A stretch of 64,000 bases of DNA from Myxococcales bacterium (GCA_947483555.1 CANKMW010000044.1:1-64000); one strand, 5' to 3'; shown: positions 47,180 to 55,447, numbered from the stretch's first letter. A program made the numbers and translations. The notes: generated from the sequence alone by a model not told the origin.

Positions 47180-48145
47180 TCAGCTCTTCTTCAGCTTGGC
47201 CGCCGGCTTCTTCGCCACCGCCGCCGCCGTCGCCGCTGCCGGCGCCGCCGCGGCCACCGCCGCTGCCGTCGCTGCCGCCGCCAGCGCTGCCTTGCCGCGC
47301 GGCTTGCCCTTGCCCTTGCTCTTCTTGGGCGGTGCGTTGGCCAGGATCTCGTCGTTGACGCGCTGCTGCTGCAACCGGCGCATGGAGCGCAGCCGCATCT
47401 GCTTGTCGAGCTTGGGCGTGAACGGCTGGGTCGGGATGTCCGGTACGTATCCGGCACGGGCCGCCTCGTCCTCACGCAGGAGCAGCGCGCGCAGCTTGTC
47501 GGGTGACGACAGCGCGCGCAGCTTGGCGATGGTCTGCGGGTTGCGCAGCGCGCGCGCCAGCCGGCCCAGGATCGGCAGGTGCAACTTGTCGTACTTGAGG
47601 CCCATCAGGAAGTAGAGGAACGTGCGCCGGCCGTCGGGGGCGCCGAACTCGATGCCTTCCCAGGACCGACCGACGATCAGGAACGGGCGCACGATCTTGC
47701 CCTTGTCCTTGGCGCGGGTATGCAGGAACGCGACCCCACCCTCCATCGCCGTCGACGACAACGACTCGCGCTCGACCACCGCGCCGACGAACCAGGGCTT
47801 GTCGGTGAGCCAGTTGTTGCCGTACGCTCGCCCGGCCAGCTCCTCGATCACCGACACCGGCGTCCGCGCCTTGAGGTCGATGATGATCGCCGAGTCGGGA
47901 AGCAGATCCTCGAGCGGCAACATCATGCCGTCGGGGATGTCGACGAACGCCTCGTCCTCGCCGAGCAGCTCGCGCTCGAGCCAGCCATCGACGTCCTTGC
48001 GCCGGAACTGCCAGGTCCGCTCACCGCCCGCCGAAGGCAGCTTGCCCGTCGACACCAGCTTGTAGACCGTCTTCTCGTCGAGGTGCAGGTACGCCGCCAG
48101 CTCGGGCAAGCTCAGCATCGGTTCGTCGGCGGACTTCTTGGCCAT
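47180..48145 (-). CDS. HTH (MerR/excisionase-like)-EIIA fusion regulator
   Basis: A 321-residue protein: an N-terminal excisionase-type HTH (LSLPELAAYLHLDEKTVYKL, then RTWQFRRKDVDGWL, residues about 12-58) followed by a PTS EIIA-type (PtsN-like) domain at about 80-225 in which GVAFLHTRA contains the candidate phospho-accepting His. Then a basic/Ala-rich tail (residues about 270-321, KPRGKAALAAAATAA and KKPAAKLKKS) that could contact nucleic acid. Fusion of a DNA-binding domain to EIIA suggests control by phosphorylation from a PTS-like pathway. No PTS partner genes are present in this window. It converges on the hydroxylase gene (3 bp apart). Confidence 0.82.
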   Translation of the reverse strand: MAKKSADEPMLSLPELAAYLHLDEKTVYKLVSTGKLPSAGGERTWQFRRKDVDGWLERELLGEDEAFVDIPDGMMLPLEDLLPDSAIIIDLKARTPVSVIEELAGRAYGNNWLTDKPWFVGAVVERESLSSTAMEGGVAFLHTRAKDKGKIVRPFLIVGRSWEGIEFGAPDGRRTFLYFLMGLKYDKLHLPILGRLARALRNPQTIAKLRALSSPDKLRALLLREDEAARAGYVPDIPTQPFTPKLDKQMRLRSMRRLQQQRVNDEILANAPPKKSKGKGKPRGKAALAAAATAAAVAAAAPAAATAAAVAKKPAAKLKKS

Positions 48146-48235
48146 CGTTGCGCGAAATCTACACCCCACCGCCACTCCTCGCGCTTGCGTGGCCCGTAAT
48201 TCGTTGGCCGGCCCTGGGCGTTCTACAATAGGGCC

Positions 48236-49141
48236 GTGTCCGCCCCGCTCCGTCGCGCGCTACCGCGCTGGTCCCTGCGCCGCGCCCGGCTCCTGGTCGG
48301 CTCCAAGCTGGCGCTGGTCGGCGGGCTCCTGGCCTTCGTCGGGCTGGCCTGGATCGTCGAGCAGCTGATCGGCCTCGACGGGCCGGTGACCCTGGCGCCC
48401 CCGCTCGCGCTCCTGGTCGCCGGCATCCCGGCCAGCCTGTGGCTGGCGTTCTTCTATCTCCAGGATCGGCACGAGCCGGAGCCCATGCACTTCGTCGCCG
48501 GCGTGTTCCTGCTCGGTGCGCTGGTCGCCGCGCCGCTGGCCGACTTTCTGATCTACCAGGTGGCGCCACCGGTCCAGCTCGGCCAGCACGGCCTCGAGCC
48601 CTTCACCCTCGATCACATCGTCCACTCGGTGCTGGTGATCGGCCTGGCCCAGGAGCTGTGCAAGTACGCCGCGGTCCGCTACACGATCTACACCTCGCCC
48701 GAGTTCGACGAGCCGATGGATGGTGTGGTGTACATGATGTCGGTCGGCACCGGCTTCGCGGTGTGGGTCAACTACCATCGCCTGCAGGGGCTGGGCGGCA
48801 GCGTCTACCTGTCGACGGGCGCGGCGCAGACCGTGGTGACCACGCTGGCCCACGCCTCGTTTGCGGGCTGGCTCGGCTACGTGCTCGGTCGCGCCAAGTT
48901 CACGCGCCGCCGCCCGGTGTCCCGTGGCGTGCTCCTCTTCCTCGGCCTGCTCGCCGCCGCCGCGCTCAATGGCCAGTTCGCCCTGGTCGAGCAGTGGGTC
49001 ACGACCAGCGGGTTCTCGAAGCACGCCTGGCGCGGCGTCTTGTATGCGGCCGCGGTCGCGGTGGCGGTGTTCGCCGTCCTCATGCTGCTGGTCCAGCGGT
49101 TGCTCGCCGACTCTCCTTTCCGCAAGGACGCCGAGCCATGA
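48236..49141 (+). CDS. PrsW-like intramembrane protease
   Basis: A 301-residue protein with about eight membrane segments. The family blocks are FYLQDRHEPEPMHFVAG, GLAQELCKYAAVRYTIY (the usual EExxK appears as QELCK), EFDEPMDGVVYMMSVGTGFA and the later TTLAHASFAGWLGY (His). PrsW proteases cleave membrane-bound substrates such as anti-sigma factors. The substitution of the first Glu by Gln makes catalysis worth checking. The start is GTG 48236. Its stop overlaps the ATG of the trypsin-like protease gene (ATGA), indicating coupled synthesis of a two-protease unit. Confidence 0.82.
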   Translation: MSAPLRRALPRWSLRRARLLVGSKLALVGGLLAFVGLAWIVEQLIGLDGPVTLAPPLALLVAGIPASLWLAFFYLQDRHEPEPMHFVAGVFLLGALVAAPLADFLIYQVAPPVQLGQHGLEPFTLDHIVHSVLVIGLAQELCKYAAVRYTIYTSPEFDEPMDGVVYMMSVGTGFAVWVNYHRLQGLGGSVYLSTGAAQTVVTTLAHASFAGWLGYVLGRAKFTRRRPVSRGVLLFLGLLAAAALNGQFALVEQWVTTSGFSKHAWRGVLYAAAVAVAVFAVLMLLVQRLLADSPFRKDAEP

Positions 49142-51066
49142 GCACGGACGACGACCCGCCTCCGCCGCGCGCCGACCGCGAACCCGACCCGCCCCCGCCG
49201 CGCGCCGACAGCGAACCCGATCCGGCCGGATCGATGCCGCTGTCGGGGGAAGAAGACGACGAGACCCTGGCCGGTCGGGCCTGGCGGCGAGCCACCACGA
49301 TCGGCCCGGCGATGGTCGACGTCACCCGCCAGGTCGCGTACGCGCTCGGCCCGACGTCGCCGTACCACCGCCACGACTTCATCGTGATCGCGCTCGCCGC
49401 CGTGGTCGTCGCTGCCGCCGCGTTCGGACACCGCCGCATGGTCGAGCCGACGGTCGAGGTCTTCGAGACCCGCGGCCTGCGCTTCACTCGCCCGGCGACC
49501 TGGCTCGCCCCCGAGGAGGTGACGGCCGCGCCCCCGCGGCTGATCGTCGCCGCGCCACCGAAGCCGCGGCCTGCCGACGCCGAGCTGCCCTACCACGTCG
49601 TCTACACCTCGACGCTCGATCCCGATGTCCGGATGGAGGTGCGCATCGAGGCCGCGTCGACGATGTGGCGCAACGTGATCGCCAGCCTCGAGCTCGATCG
49701 CCGCACCCGCTGGGGCGAGCTGTACGGGGCCGACACCAGTCGCGTGCGCACCATCGCCGGCCACGACTGGCTGCGCACCAACTTCCGCTACGCCTACGCG
49801 GCGGAAAAAGGTGACGAGCCCCGGGTCGGCCACGCCGTCGAGCTGGCCACCGTCGACCGCACCCGCCTGTACGCGGTCACGCTCTACGGTAGCCCGCGCC
49901 GGGTCGCCAAGCTCGAGTCGATCATCGCGCCGACCTTGCGCGTCGCGTCGCACACCGGCATGCCGCTGGTGCCGCAATCGAGCCGGCTGCAGCCGGCCTA
50001 CCCGGAGTCGGTGGCGCGGCGGTTCTCGTCGACGGTGATGGTGCTGGTCGCCGACGTCGTCGACGGCCGGTTGCGCGCCGTCGGTGGTGGCTCCGGCGTC
50101 ATCGTCGGCGCCGACGGTTCCGTGCTCACCAACCACCACGTCCTCGACCGCAGCGACGACAAGCTCCACGACGTCTTCGTGATCGGTCGCTTCGTCGCCA
50201 CCAACCAGCCGCCCCGGCTGGTGTGCGCCGGCCGGCCCTCGGCGTCGAAGCTGCAGCCCGATCTCGATCTGGCGCTGCTCAAGTGCGACATGGATCTCGA
50301 CGGCCGGCCGTGGTCACCCGCGTCGGGTGGACCGACGTGGCCGGCGCTGGTCGGCGCGCCGCGCACCGACCTGTCACCGGGCCAGCGGCTGTGGGTGCTG
50401 GGCTATCCGGATGTCGGTGGCGGCTCGCTCACCATCCTGCAGGGCCTGGTCGAGGGCTTCACCAGCGAAGACGGCACAGTGGGCAAGGACTACATCAAGA
50501 CCGACGCTTCGCTGTCGCACGGCAACTCCGGCGGACCGGTGGTCGACGACGCCGGCGACCTGGTGGGGGTCGCCACCGCGCAGCGGCGCAGCACCGGCGC
50601 CGATGGCACCATGACCAAGCAGGGGCTGGTGCGGCCCCTGGCCGCCGCCAGCGCGCTGCTGGCCATCGTCCGCGCCGGCTGGGTGCCGCGCGACGGCCGC
50701 ACGTCGGTGGAGATCGAGCCGCTGTCCATCAACGCCGAGGCCGAGGGCATCCATATCTCGACGCGGGTGGTCGACGCCGCCAACGATCAACCCATCCCGG
50801 GCGCGCTGCTCATGGTGCTCCGCCCCGGGGTCAGCGCCGCCAAGGTCGACGTCAACCGGCTCGACGACATGGTGATCGCCTGGGGCCGTTCGGGGACCAG
50901 CGGCGAGGTCTACTTGAAGCAGCCGGTACCGGCGCCGGGTACCTACAGCGTCATGGTGGTCGTCGACGGCTACGTACCCCTCATCGGCACCGACGCCCTA
51001 CGCCTCGCCGAGGACACGGCCGCGTACTTCGATCCGTGGGGCGAAGTGCGGCTGGAAGCCGAGTAA
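49138..51066 (+). CDS. Membrane-anchored trypsin-like serine protease (HtrA-like fold)
   Basis: A 642-residue protein. An acidic, Pro-rich cytoplasmic N terminus (PPPPRADREPDPPPPRAD) leads to one membrane segment (about residues 83-102, FIVIALAAVVVAAAAFGH). A ~190-residue unassigned domain follows, then a trypsin fold with TNHHVLDR (His334), DLDLALLK (Asp377) and SHGNSGGP (Ser464). The C-terminal ~130 residues form an Ig-like or transthyretin-like beta domain (YSVMVVVDGYVPL) rather than a PDZ domain. The protease domain faces the periplasm. ATG 49138 overlaps the stop of the PrsW-like gene by 4 bp. Confidence 0.88.
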   Translation: MSTDDDPPPPRADREPDPPPPRADSEPDPAGSMPLSGEEDDETLAGRAWRRATTIGPAMVDVTRQVAYALGPTSPYHRHDFIVIALAAVVVAAAAFGHRRMVEPTVEVFETRGLRFTRPATWLAPEEVTAAPPRLIVAAPPKPRPADAELPYHVVYTSTLDPDVRMEVRIEAASTMWRNVIASLELDRRTRWGELYGADTSRVRTIAGHDWLRTNFRYAYAAEKGDEPRVGHAVELATVDRTRLYAVTLYGSPRRVAKLESIIAPTLRVASHTGMPLVPQSSRLQPAYPESVARRFSSTVMVLVADVVDGRLRAVGGGSGVIVGADGSVLTNHHVLDRSDDKLHDVFVIGRFVATNQPPRLVCAGRPSASKLQPDLDLALLKCDMDLDGRPWSPASGGPTWPALVGAPRTDLSPGQRLWVLGYPDVGGGSLTILQGLVEGFTSEDGTVGKDYIKTDASLSHGNSGGPVVDDAGDLVGVATAQRRSTGADGTMTKQGLVRPLAAASALLAIVRAGWVPRDGRTSVEIEPLSINAEAEGIHISTRVVDAANDQPIPGALLMVLRPGVSAAKVDVNRLDDMVIAWGRSGTSGEVYLKQPVPAPGTYSVMVVVDGYVPLIGTDALRLAEDTAAYFDPWGEVRLEAE

Positions 51067-51086
51067 TCCGGAGCGGGAGTGGCTCT

Positions 51087-51107
51087 GATTCCGTCTGGAA
51101 CGGAATC
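51087..51107. repeat. 8-bp perfect hairpin after the protease gene
   Basis: GATTCCGT (51087-51094) and ACGGAATC (51100-51107) form a perfect stem with a 5-base loop, 20 bp after the protease stop codon. There is no T-run, so it may protect the mRNA end rather than terminate. Confidence 0.6.
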
Positions 51108-51221
51108 GCGGTCTTACCACTTCATGTAATCATTTCAGCGTGATGCAATCTCATGTTGGTCTGGCCTGTACCCCCGGGCACCAAGTGAAGGGTGTTTTTT
51201 CCGGTGATGATGAAATAGTGC

Positions 51222-51250
51222 TTGTGCGCACCAGCTGGCCGCCTTATAGA
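51222..51250 (+). promoter_or_regulatory. Sigma70-like promoter upstream of a terminator-bearing leader
   Basis: TTGTGC (51222-51227), a 17-bp spacer and TATAGA (51245-51250) form a vegetative-type promoter reading toward pcnB. The surrounding stretch 51067-51384 (318 bp, no gene) is clearly AT-richer than neighbouring DNA. Confidence 0.45.
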
Positions 51251-51256
51251 TAGGGA

Positions 51257-51329
51257 GCCGCACGCTTTGGCGTTCGCTGGCGACCGCAGCAGGCCTCACC
51301 CCCCCCGATGGCCGCTGCGGTTTTTTTTT
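51257..51329 (+). ncRNA. Candidate small RNA or pcnB leader/attenuator
   Basis: A transcript from the promoter at 51222-51250 would start near 51257 and end at a strong intrinsic terminator at 51329, giving about 70 nt without an open reading frame. It could be a free small RNA or a premature-termination leader of pcnB, whose ATG lies 55 bp after the T-run. I do not recognise it as 6S, SRP or tmRNA. Confidence 0.35.
51284..51329 (+). terminator. Strong rho-independent terminator
   Basis: CCGCAGC (51284-51290) pairs with GCTGCGG (51314-51320), extended by GGCC/GGCC inside after a single bulged A, and is followed by nine T (51321-51329). This is the clearest intrinsic terminator in the window and lies between the candidate promoter and pcnB. 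Confidence 0.85.
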
Positions 51330-51384
51330 CACCGTCCGCTTTCGTGCCCCCCGATCGACCGGCGTGCTACCCAGGGTCCTGAAC

Positions 51385-52839
51385 ATGCCAGCTCTCGATC
51401 GCTCGCGAATCGATGCTGACGCTGACCGGGTGGTGCGAAGGCTGGCCCGCCAAGGCTACAAGGCGTACCTGGTCGGCGGCTGCGTCCGCGACTTGCTGGT
51501 CGGCCGTCAACCCAAGGACTTCGACGTCGCGACCAGCGCGACCCCCAACGAGGTCAGGGCGCTGTTCCGCAACTGCCGCATCATCGGGCGCCGCTTCCGT
51601 CTCGCCCACGTCTTCTTCGGCCCCAAGATCATCGAGACCTCGACCTTCCGCGCCAACCCGCGCGACGACGAAGACAGCGACGCGCCCGACCTCCTGATCC
51701 GGCGCGACAACGTGTTCGGCACCGAGGAGGAGGACGCGGTCCGCCGCGACTTCACGATCAACGGCCTGTTCTACGACGTCGAGAAGGAGGTGGTCATCGA
51801 CCACGTCGATGGCCTCGCCGACCTCGACGCCAAGCTGGTGCGGACGATCGGCGAGCCCGACGTCCGGTTTCGCGAGGATCCGGTGCGCATGTTGCGCGCC
51901 ATCAAGTTCGCGGCCCGGCTCGACTTCACGATCGAGCCAGCGACCTACGCGGCGCTGCTGCGCCAGCGGGGCGAGATTCGCAAGTGCGCGGCCCCCCGGG
52001 TCGTCGAGGAGGTCTACCGCCTCCTGCGCGGCGGGGCGGCGCGCCGATCCTTGGAGCTGCTCGCCGAGACCGGCCTGCTCGAGATCCTTTCCTCGCACCT
52101 GGCGGCGCTCTACGACGGCCCGGTCGACGAAGCCCCCGAAGCCGAAGCGGACACCGCCGACGCCGTGCTCGACGACGAGGAGCTGGCCTGGCACCGGGTG
52201 TGGGCTGACGTCGACCCGGCGCAGGCCCGCCGGGTGCCGTTGCGGCTGGCGTTCCTGACCGATCCAGCCGAAATGCTGCGCCGACGCGCGCTGGCCTGGG
52301 CGACGCTGGACCAGTTCGACCTCCTGGTGCGGGGCGGCCACGACGTGTCCAACGCGCTCGCCGCGTGCACGCTGATCGGCGCGTTCGTCGCCGAGACGAT
52401 CGTCGCGCCGAGCTCGCGAGCCGGCGACGCCAACCAGGCCATCCTCGAGATCGGCCAGCCGCTGGTCGATCAGCTCCGCATCGCCCGCCGGGACGCCGAA
52501 CGCATGCGGTACATCCTGTTCGGCCTTCGCAAGGTCGCCGCCGCCCGGGCCCGCAACGTTGCGGTCGACGCCAACGGGGGCCGCGACTCGCTCGAGGACG
52601 CCGTGCTGCTGGCTGGCCTGCTCGCCGCCGCTCAGGGTGTGGGTGGCGACACGATCGCCAGCTCCGGTGGCGGCGAGGTCGACGACGGCGAAGCGGACGA
52701 CGCCGAGCCCGCTGGCGACGGCGAGCCGGGCGAGGCAGGCGACGACGAGCCCCGCAAGCGGCGCCGGCGGCGCCGTGGTGGCCGCCGCCGGCGTGAAGGC
52801 GAGCCGACCGCCACGCCCGCGCCGGCCTCGCCTTTGTGA
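51385..52839 (+). CDS. pcnB: Poly(A) polymerase PcnB-like nucleotidyltransferase
   Basis: A 484-residue class II nucleotidyltransferase: AYLVGGCVRDLLVGRQPKDF followed by DVATSATP (catalytic Asp pair), then the PAP-specific RNCRIIGRRFRLAHVFFGPK, RRDFTINGLFYD and RFREDPVRMLRAIKFAARL. The C-terminal ~100 residues are an acidic then very basic tail (RKRRRRRRGGRRRR), as in E. coli PcnB. It adds 3' poly(A) to RNA and promotes decay; tRNA CCA repair is the related alternative activity. ATG 51385 is preferred over GTG 51364. Its TGA overlaps the next gene by 4 bp. Confidence 0.9.
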   Translation: MPALDRSRIDADADRVVRRLARQGYKAYLVGGCVRDLLVGRQPKDFDVATSATPNEVRALFRNCRIIGRRFRLAHVFFGPKIIETSTFRANPRDDEDSDAPDLLIRRDNVFGTEEEDAVRRDFTINGLFYDVEKEVVIDHVDGLADLDAKLVRTIGEPDVRFREDPVRMLRAIKFAARLDFTIEPATYAALLRQRGEIRKCAAPRVVEEVYRLLRGGAARRSLELLAETGLLEILSSHLAALYDGPVDEAPEAEADTADAVLDDEELAWHRVWADVDPAQARRVPLRLAFLTDPAEMLRRRALAWATLDQFDLLVRGGHDVSNALAACTLIGAFVAETIVAPSSRAGDANQAILEIGQPLVDQLRIARRDAERMRYILFGLRKVAAARARNVAVDANGGRDSLEDAVLLAGLLAAAQGVGGDTIASSGGGEVDDGEADDAEPAGDGEPGEAGDDEPRKRRRRRRGGRRRREGEPTATPAPASPL

Positions 52840-53753
52840 GCCCGCGCAAGACCTCGGCTTCGGGGCCTGGCCGTGGCCCTGGCGGCCGGCGATCGGCGCC
52901 CCGACTGGCCGACCACCTGATGGCGGTCGACCTCGGCGCCCGCGAGCACTACGCCGACGCGGCACTCTACGACTTCGAGTACCGCCGCCGGCGCGCCGAC
53001 GTGCGCTGGTACCGTGACCTGGCCGCCCGCGTACTCGGCGGCCCCGGCGACATCCTCGAGCTGGGCTGCGGATCGGGTCGAGTCACCGTCCCGCTGGCCC
53101 GCGACGGCCACCGCGTGCTCGCGCTCGATCAGTCGGCCCCGATGCTGGCCGCGCTCGAGGACCGCCGGGCGCGGCTGGCGCCGGCGCTGCGAGCGCGCAT
53201 CGAACCGGTGGCCGGTGATCTGCTCGGCTTCTCGCTGCGCCGTCGGTTCGGGTTGATCATCGCCGCCTTCAACGTCCTCGAACACCTCTACACCCGCGTC
53301 GAGCTCGACGCCGCCCTGCGGGCGGTGCGCCGCCACCTGGCGCCGGGTGGCGTGTTCGCGTTCGACGTGCAGCTCCCAGATCCAGGGTGGCTGGCGCGCG
53401 ACCCGACCCGGCGGTGGGCGCGGACCCGTTTCACGCATCCCACCACCAGGGAACGGGTCTGGTACTCGACGAGCCACGACTACGATCCGGTCAGCCAGAT
53501 CGCCTTGATCCGCCTCTACTACGAGCCCGAGAACGGGGGCGCGGAACAGGTGGTTCTGCTCAGCCAGCGGAAGTACTTTCCGGCCGAGCTCGAGGCGCTG
53601 ATCACCCACGCCGGGCTGAGCGTCGTCGAGCGCAACGGCGATTTCCGGGGCGCTCCGCTGGGCCCGCGGGCGGAGAGCCAGGTCCTGGTTTGCCGATCCT
53701 CGACGGTCCCCGCAAAAAAAAATCTCAATCCTCGACGGAGGGCTGCACGTTAG
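52836..53753 (+). CDS. SAM-dependent methyltransferase
   Basis: A 305-residue class I methyltransferase. After a basic N terminus (SPRKTSASGPGRGPGGRRSA) it shows DILELGCGSGRVTVPLARDG (motif I), VLALDQSAPMLAAL, GDLLGFSLRRRFGLIIAAFN and HLAPGGVFAFDVQ. The substrate is unknown. The start is GTG overlapping the pcnB stop (GTGA). Coupling to a poly(A) polymerase gene hints at an RNA-related target, but no RNA-binding domain is seen. The last residues (VPAKKNLNPRRRAAR) derive from a region containing repeated ATCCTCGACGG motifs and a run of nine A. Confidence 0.85.
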   Translation: MSPRKTSASGPGRGPGGRRSAPRLADHLMAVDLGAREHYADAALYDFEYRRRRADVRWYRDLAARVLGGPGDILELGCGSGRVTVPLARDGHRVLALDQSAPMLAALEDRRARLAPALRARIEPVAGDLLGFSLRRRFGLIIAAFNVLEHLYTRVELDAALRAVRRHLAPGGVFAFDVQLPDPGWLARDPTRRWARTRFTHPTTRERVWYSTSHDYDPVSQIALIRLYYEPENGGAEQVVLLSQRKYFPAELEALITHAGLSVVERNGDFRGAPLGPRAESQVLVCRSSTVPAKKNLNPRRRAAR

Positions 53754-53803
53754 TTCAGTAGCGCCAATTTCCCGACGAGAAACGTGAGTTTACCGTCGAG
53801 GAT
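53696..53803. repeat. 12-bp inverted/direct repeat cluster (ATCCTCGACGG)
   Basis: ATCCTCGACGGT occurs at 53696-53707, again as ATCCTCGACGG at 53728-53738, and inverted as ACCGTCGAGGAT at 53792-53803. Further CGTCGACGG variants follow to about 53880. The cluster spans the end of the methyltransferase gene and the upstream region of the histone-like gene. Confidence 0.75.
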
Positions 53804-53980
53804 TTGGTGATCCGGAATCGTCGACGGGGAGGGTCTCGATCTCCGTCGACGCTCGACGGTGGACCTTGTCAGACCCTCCGCGTAGGGTCGGCGCCAATTC
53901 CCTTGACCACCTACGGGCTCGGGAAATCAACCGTCCGCCGATTCATCGGCGGTGACCAACCCAATCGGGAGGGAATTGAC

Positions 53981-54349
53981 ATGGCTGCTGCTGAGAAGGT
54001 CTTCAAGGCTGGCGTGAAGCGCGACAACGACATGATGTACTACATCAAGACGGGCGACGTCTGGGCAGTGCCGCGCAAGAAGCCCGGCGAGCCGAAGGGC
54101 AAGGCCCAGAAGGTGGTCTCGGCCGGGATCGCGATGGACTACTCGAAGTACCTCTACTACCTCGACGGTGACGGCGACGTCGCTCGCCAGGCTCGCCAGG
54201 TCGGCGGTAGCAAGCGCAAGAAGGCCGCCAAGAAGGCGCCCGCGAAGAAGGCCGCGCCCAAGAAGGCCGCGCCCAAGAAGGCGGCTGCCAAGAAGGCGCC
54301 CGCCAAGAAGGCCGCCAAGAAGGCGCCCGCCAAGAAGAAGAAGAAGTGA
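53981..54349 (+). CDS. Histone H1-like protein with lysine/alanine repeats
   Basis: A 122-residue protein: a folded ~70-residue N-terminal part (VFKAGVKRDNDMMYYIKTGD, then YSKYLYYLDGDGDVARQ) followed by a KKAxxKKA tail (about 50 residues) of the type found in bacterial histone-H1-like DNA-compacting proteins. It is likely nucleoid-associated. The ATG at 53981 has GGGAGGGAA just upstream, one of the strongest ribosome binding sites here, consistent with high expression. The tail DNA is a near-identical tandem repeat and can change length. Confidence 0.85.
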   Translation: MAAAEKVFKAGVKRDNDMMYYIKTGDVWAVPRKKPGEPKGKAQKVVSAGIAMDYSKYLYYLDGDGDVARQARQVGGSKRKKAAKKAPAKKAAPKKAAPKKAAAKKAPAKKAAKKAPAKKKKK

Positions 54350-54414
54350 GCTGACCGAGCGTCAAGGGTGGTCGACCGCGCCGGCACGCGCGCCTGTCGA
54401 CCGGCTCGAGACGA

Positions 54415-54452
54415 CGCCGACGGCGCCACTCCTTGGAGTGGCGCCGTCGGCG
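54415..54452 (+). terminator. Perfect 18-bp hairpin after the histone-like gene
   Basis: Two 18-bp arms (54415-54432 and 54435-54452) pair perfectly around TT, 66 bp after the histone-like stop. The hairpin is followed by CTTTCGGG and by a tandem direct repeat of GGCGCTTTCGGGTC. It lacks a long T-run but should block the polymerase or stabilise the mRNA. Confidence 0.75.
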
Positions 54453-54532
54453 CTTTCGGGTCGGCGCTTTCGGGTCCCCCGGCTTGCGGAGGTCGACGCG
54501 GCAGGGCTAACCTCGCGACGGAGGAAGGGAAA

Positions 54533-55447
54533 ATGCTCGCCGATCTGTCGAAGATCCTTCGCCTGAGCCTCGCCTTGGTGGCCGGTTCGACCGTCGCCTT
54601 GTACCCCGTGCTCGATAACGCCTCGCCGGCCTGGGCCGACGAGGACGACGAGGACGAGGACGAGGACGACAAGGACAAAGACAAGGACGACGAGGGTGAG
54701 GGCGAGGGCGAGGAGGAGGAAGTGGAGGACGATCCGGATCAGCCGCCGGTGACCTCTGGCGGCCTGTTCACGATCAAGACCTACCCGCAGGGCGAGCTCC
54801 AGCGGCCGTTGACCCTCACCAAGGGGATCACCGAGCTGCGTGGCGGCATCGGCTTCGACATCAGCAACGAGACGGCGTTCGAGACCTTCGGCCTCTCGTT
54901 CGACGGTCGCTACGGCTACCAGGACAACGTCGAGCTCCAGGCCGGCTTCTCGGGCATCAAGAACTTCGACGTCATCAGCGCCTACGCCGCGTTCGAGGGA
55001 TCGATCGTCTACGACTTCATCGACTTCCGCACCGGGTTCTCGATCGACATCGTTCCGGGCACTACCCGGGTCGGCATCCCGATCGGCTTCCCGTTCCGCT
55101 ACGCGCCCAAGCCCCAGGTCGCGGTGGTCGCGCTGGAGACCGCGTTTCAGATCCAGTTCGATGGCAAACCTGACGCGACGCCGAACGTCGGCATCGTCGT
55201 GCAACCGCTGCCGATGCTGGCGCTGGTTGTCAAGGCGAGCCTGGTGATCCCCGAGTTCAACTTCAAGGTCGACAACATCGTGGTCCCGGCGTCGTTCGCC
55301 ATCCAGCTGTCGCCCAACAACAAGCTCGACGCCGGCATGGATTTCCGCTTCAGCAACCTCAAGCCGGCGGCTGACCCGGTGACGATGACGACGCCAAAGT
55401 TCTACGACGACCGCTTCGTGCTGTTCTTCGGCCAAATTCGGATCTAG
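54533..55447 (+). CDS. Outer-membrane-like protein with acidic Asp/Glu/Lys stretch
   Basis: A 304-residue exported protein: signal peptide (LSLALVAGSTVALYP..., cleavage near SPAWADE), then about 40 residues of nearly pure Asp/Glu/Lys (DEDDEDEDEDDKDKDKDDEG), followed by a beta-rich domain of alternating strands (GYQDNVELQAGFSGIKNF, TTRVGIPIGFPFRYAP, SFAIQLSPNNKLDAGMDFRF) ending FFGQIRI, typical of an outer-membrane barrel. The acidic segment could bind calcium or other cations. GGAGGAAGGG precedes the ATG at 54533. Function unknown. Confidence 0.75.
   Translation: MLADLSKILRLSLALVAGSTVALYPVLDNASPAWADEDDEDEDEDDKDKDKDDEGEGEGEEEEVEDDPDQPPVTSGGLFTIKTYPQGELQRPLTLTKGITELRGGIGFDISNETAFETFGLSFDGRYGYQDNVELQAGFSGIKNFDVISAYAAFEGSIVYDFIDFRTGFSIDIVPGTTRVGIPIGFPFRYAPKPQVAVVALETAFQIQFDGKPDATPNVGIVVQPLPMLALVVKASLVIPEFNFKVDNIVVPASFAIQLSPNNKLDAGMDFRFSNLKPAADPVTMTTPKFYDDRFVLFFGQIRI

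Noticed and set aside
51160..51300. A 6S RNA in the AT-rich stretch, suggested by GGCCTG and CAGGCC closing a ~130-nt region.
   Set aside because: The internal bulge and conserved 6S blocks could not be matched, and a promoter plus terminator explain the right half better.
53700..53730. Programmed frameshift at the run of nine A near the end of the methyltransferase gene.
   Set aside because: The annotated frame ends normally 30 bp later and the alternative frames add nothing recognisable.
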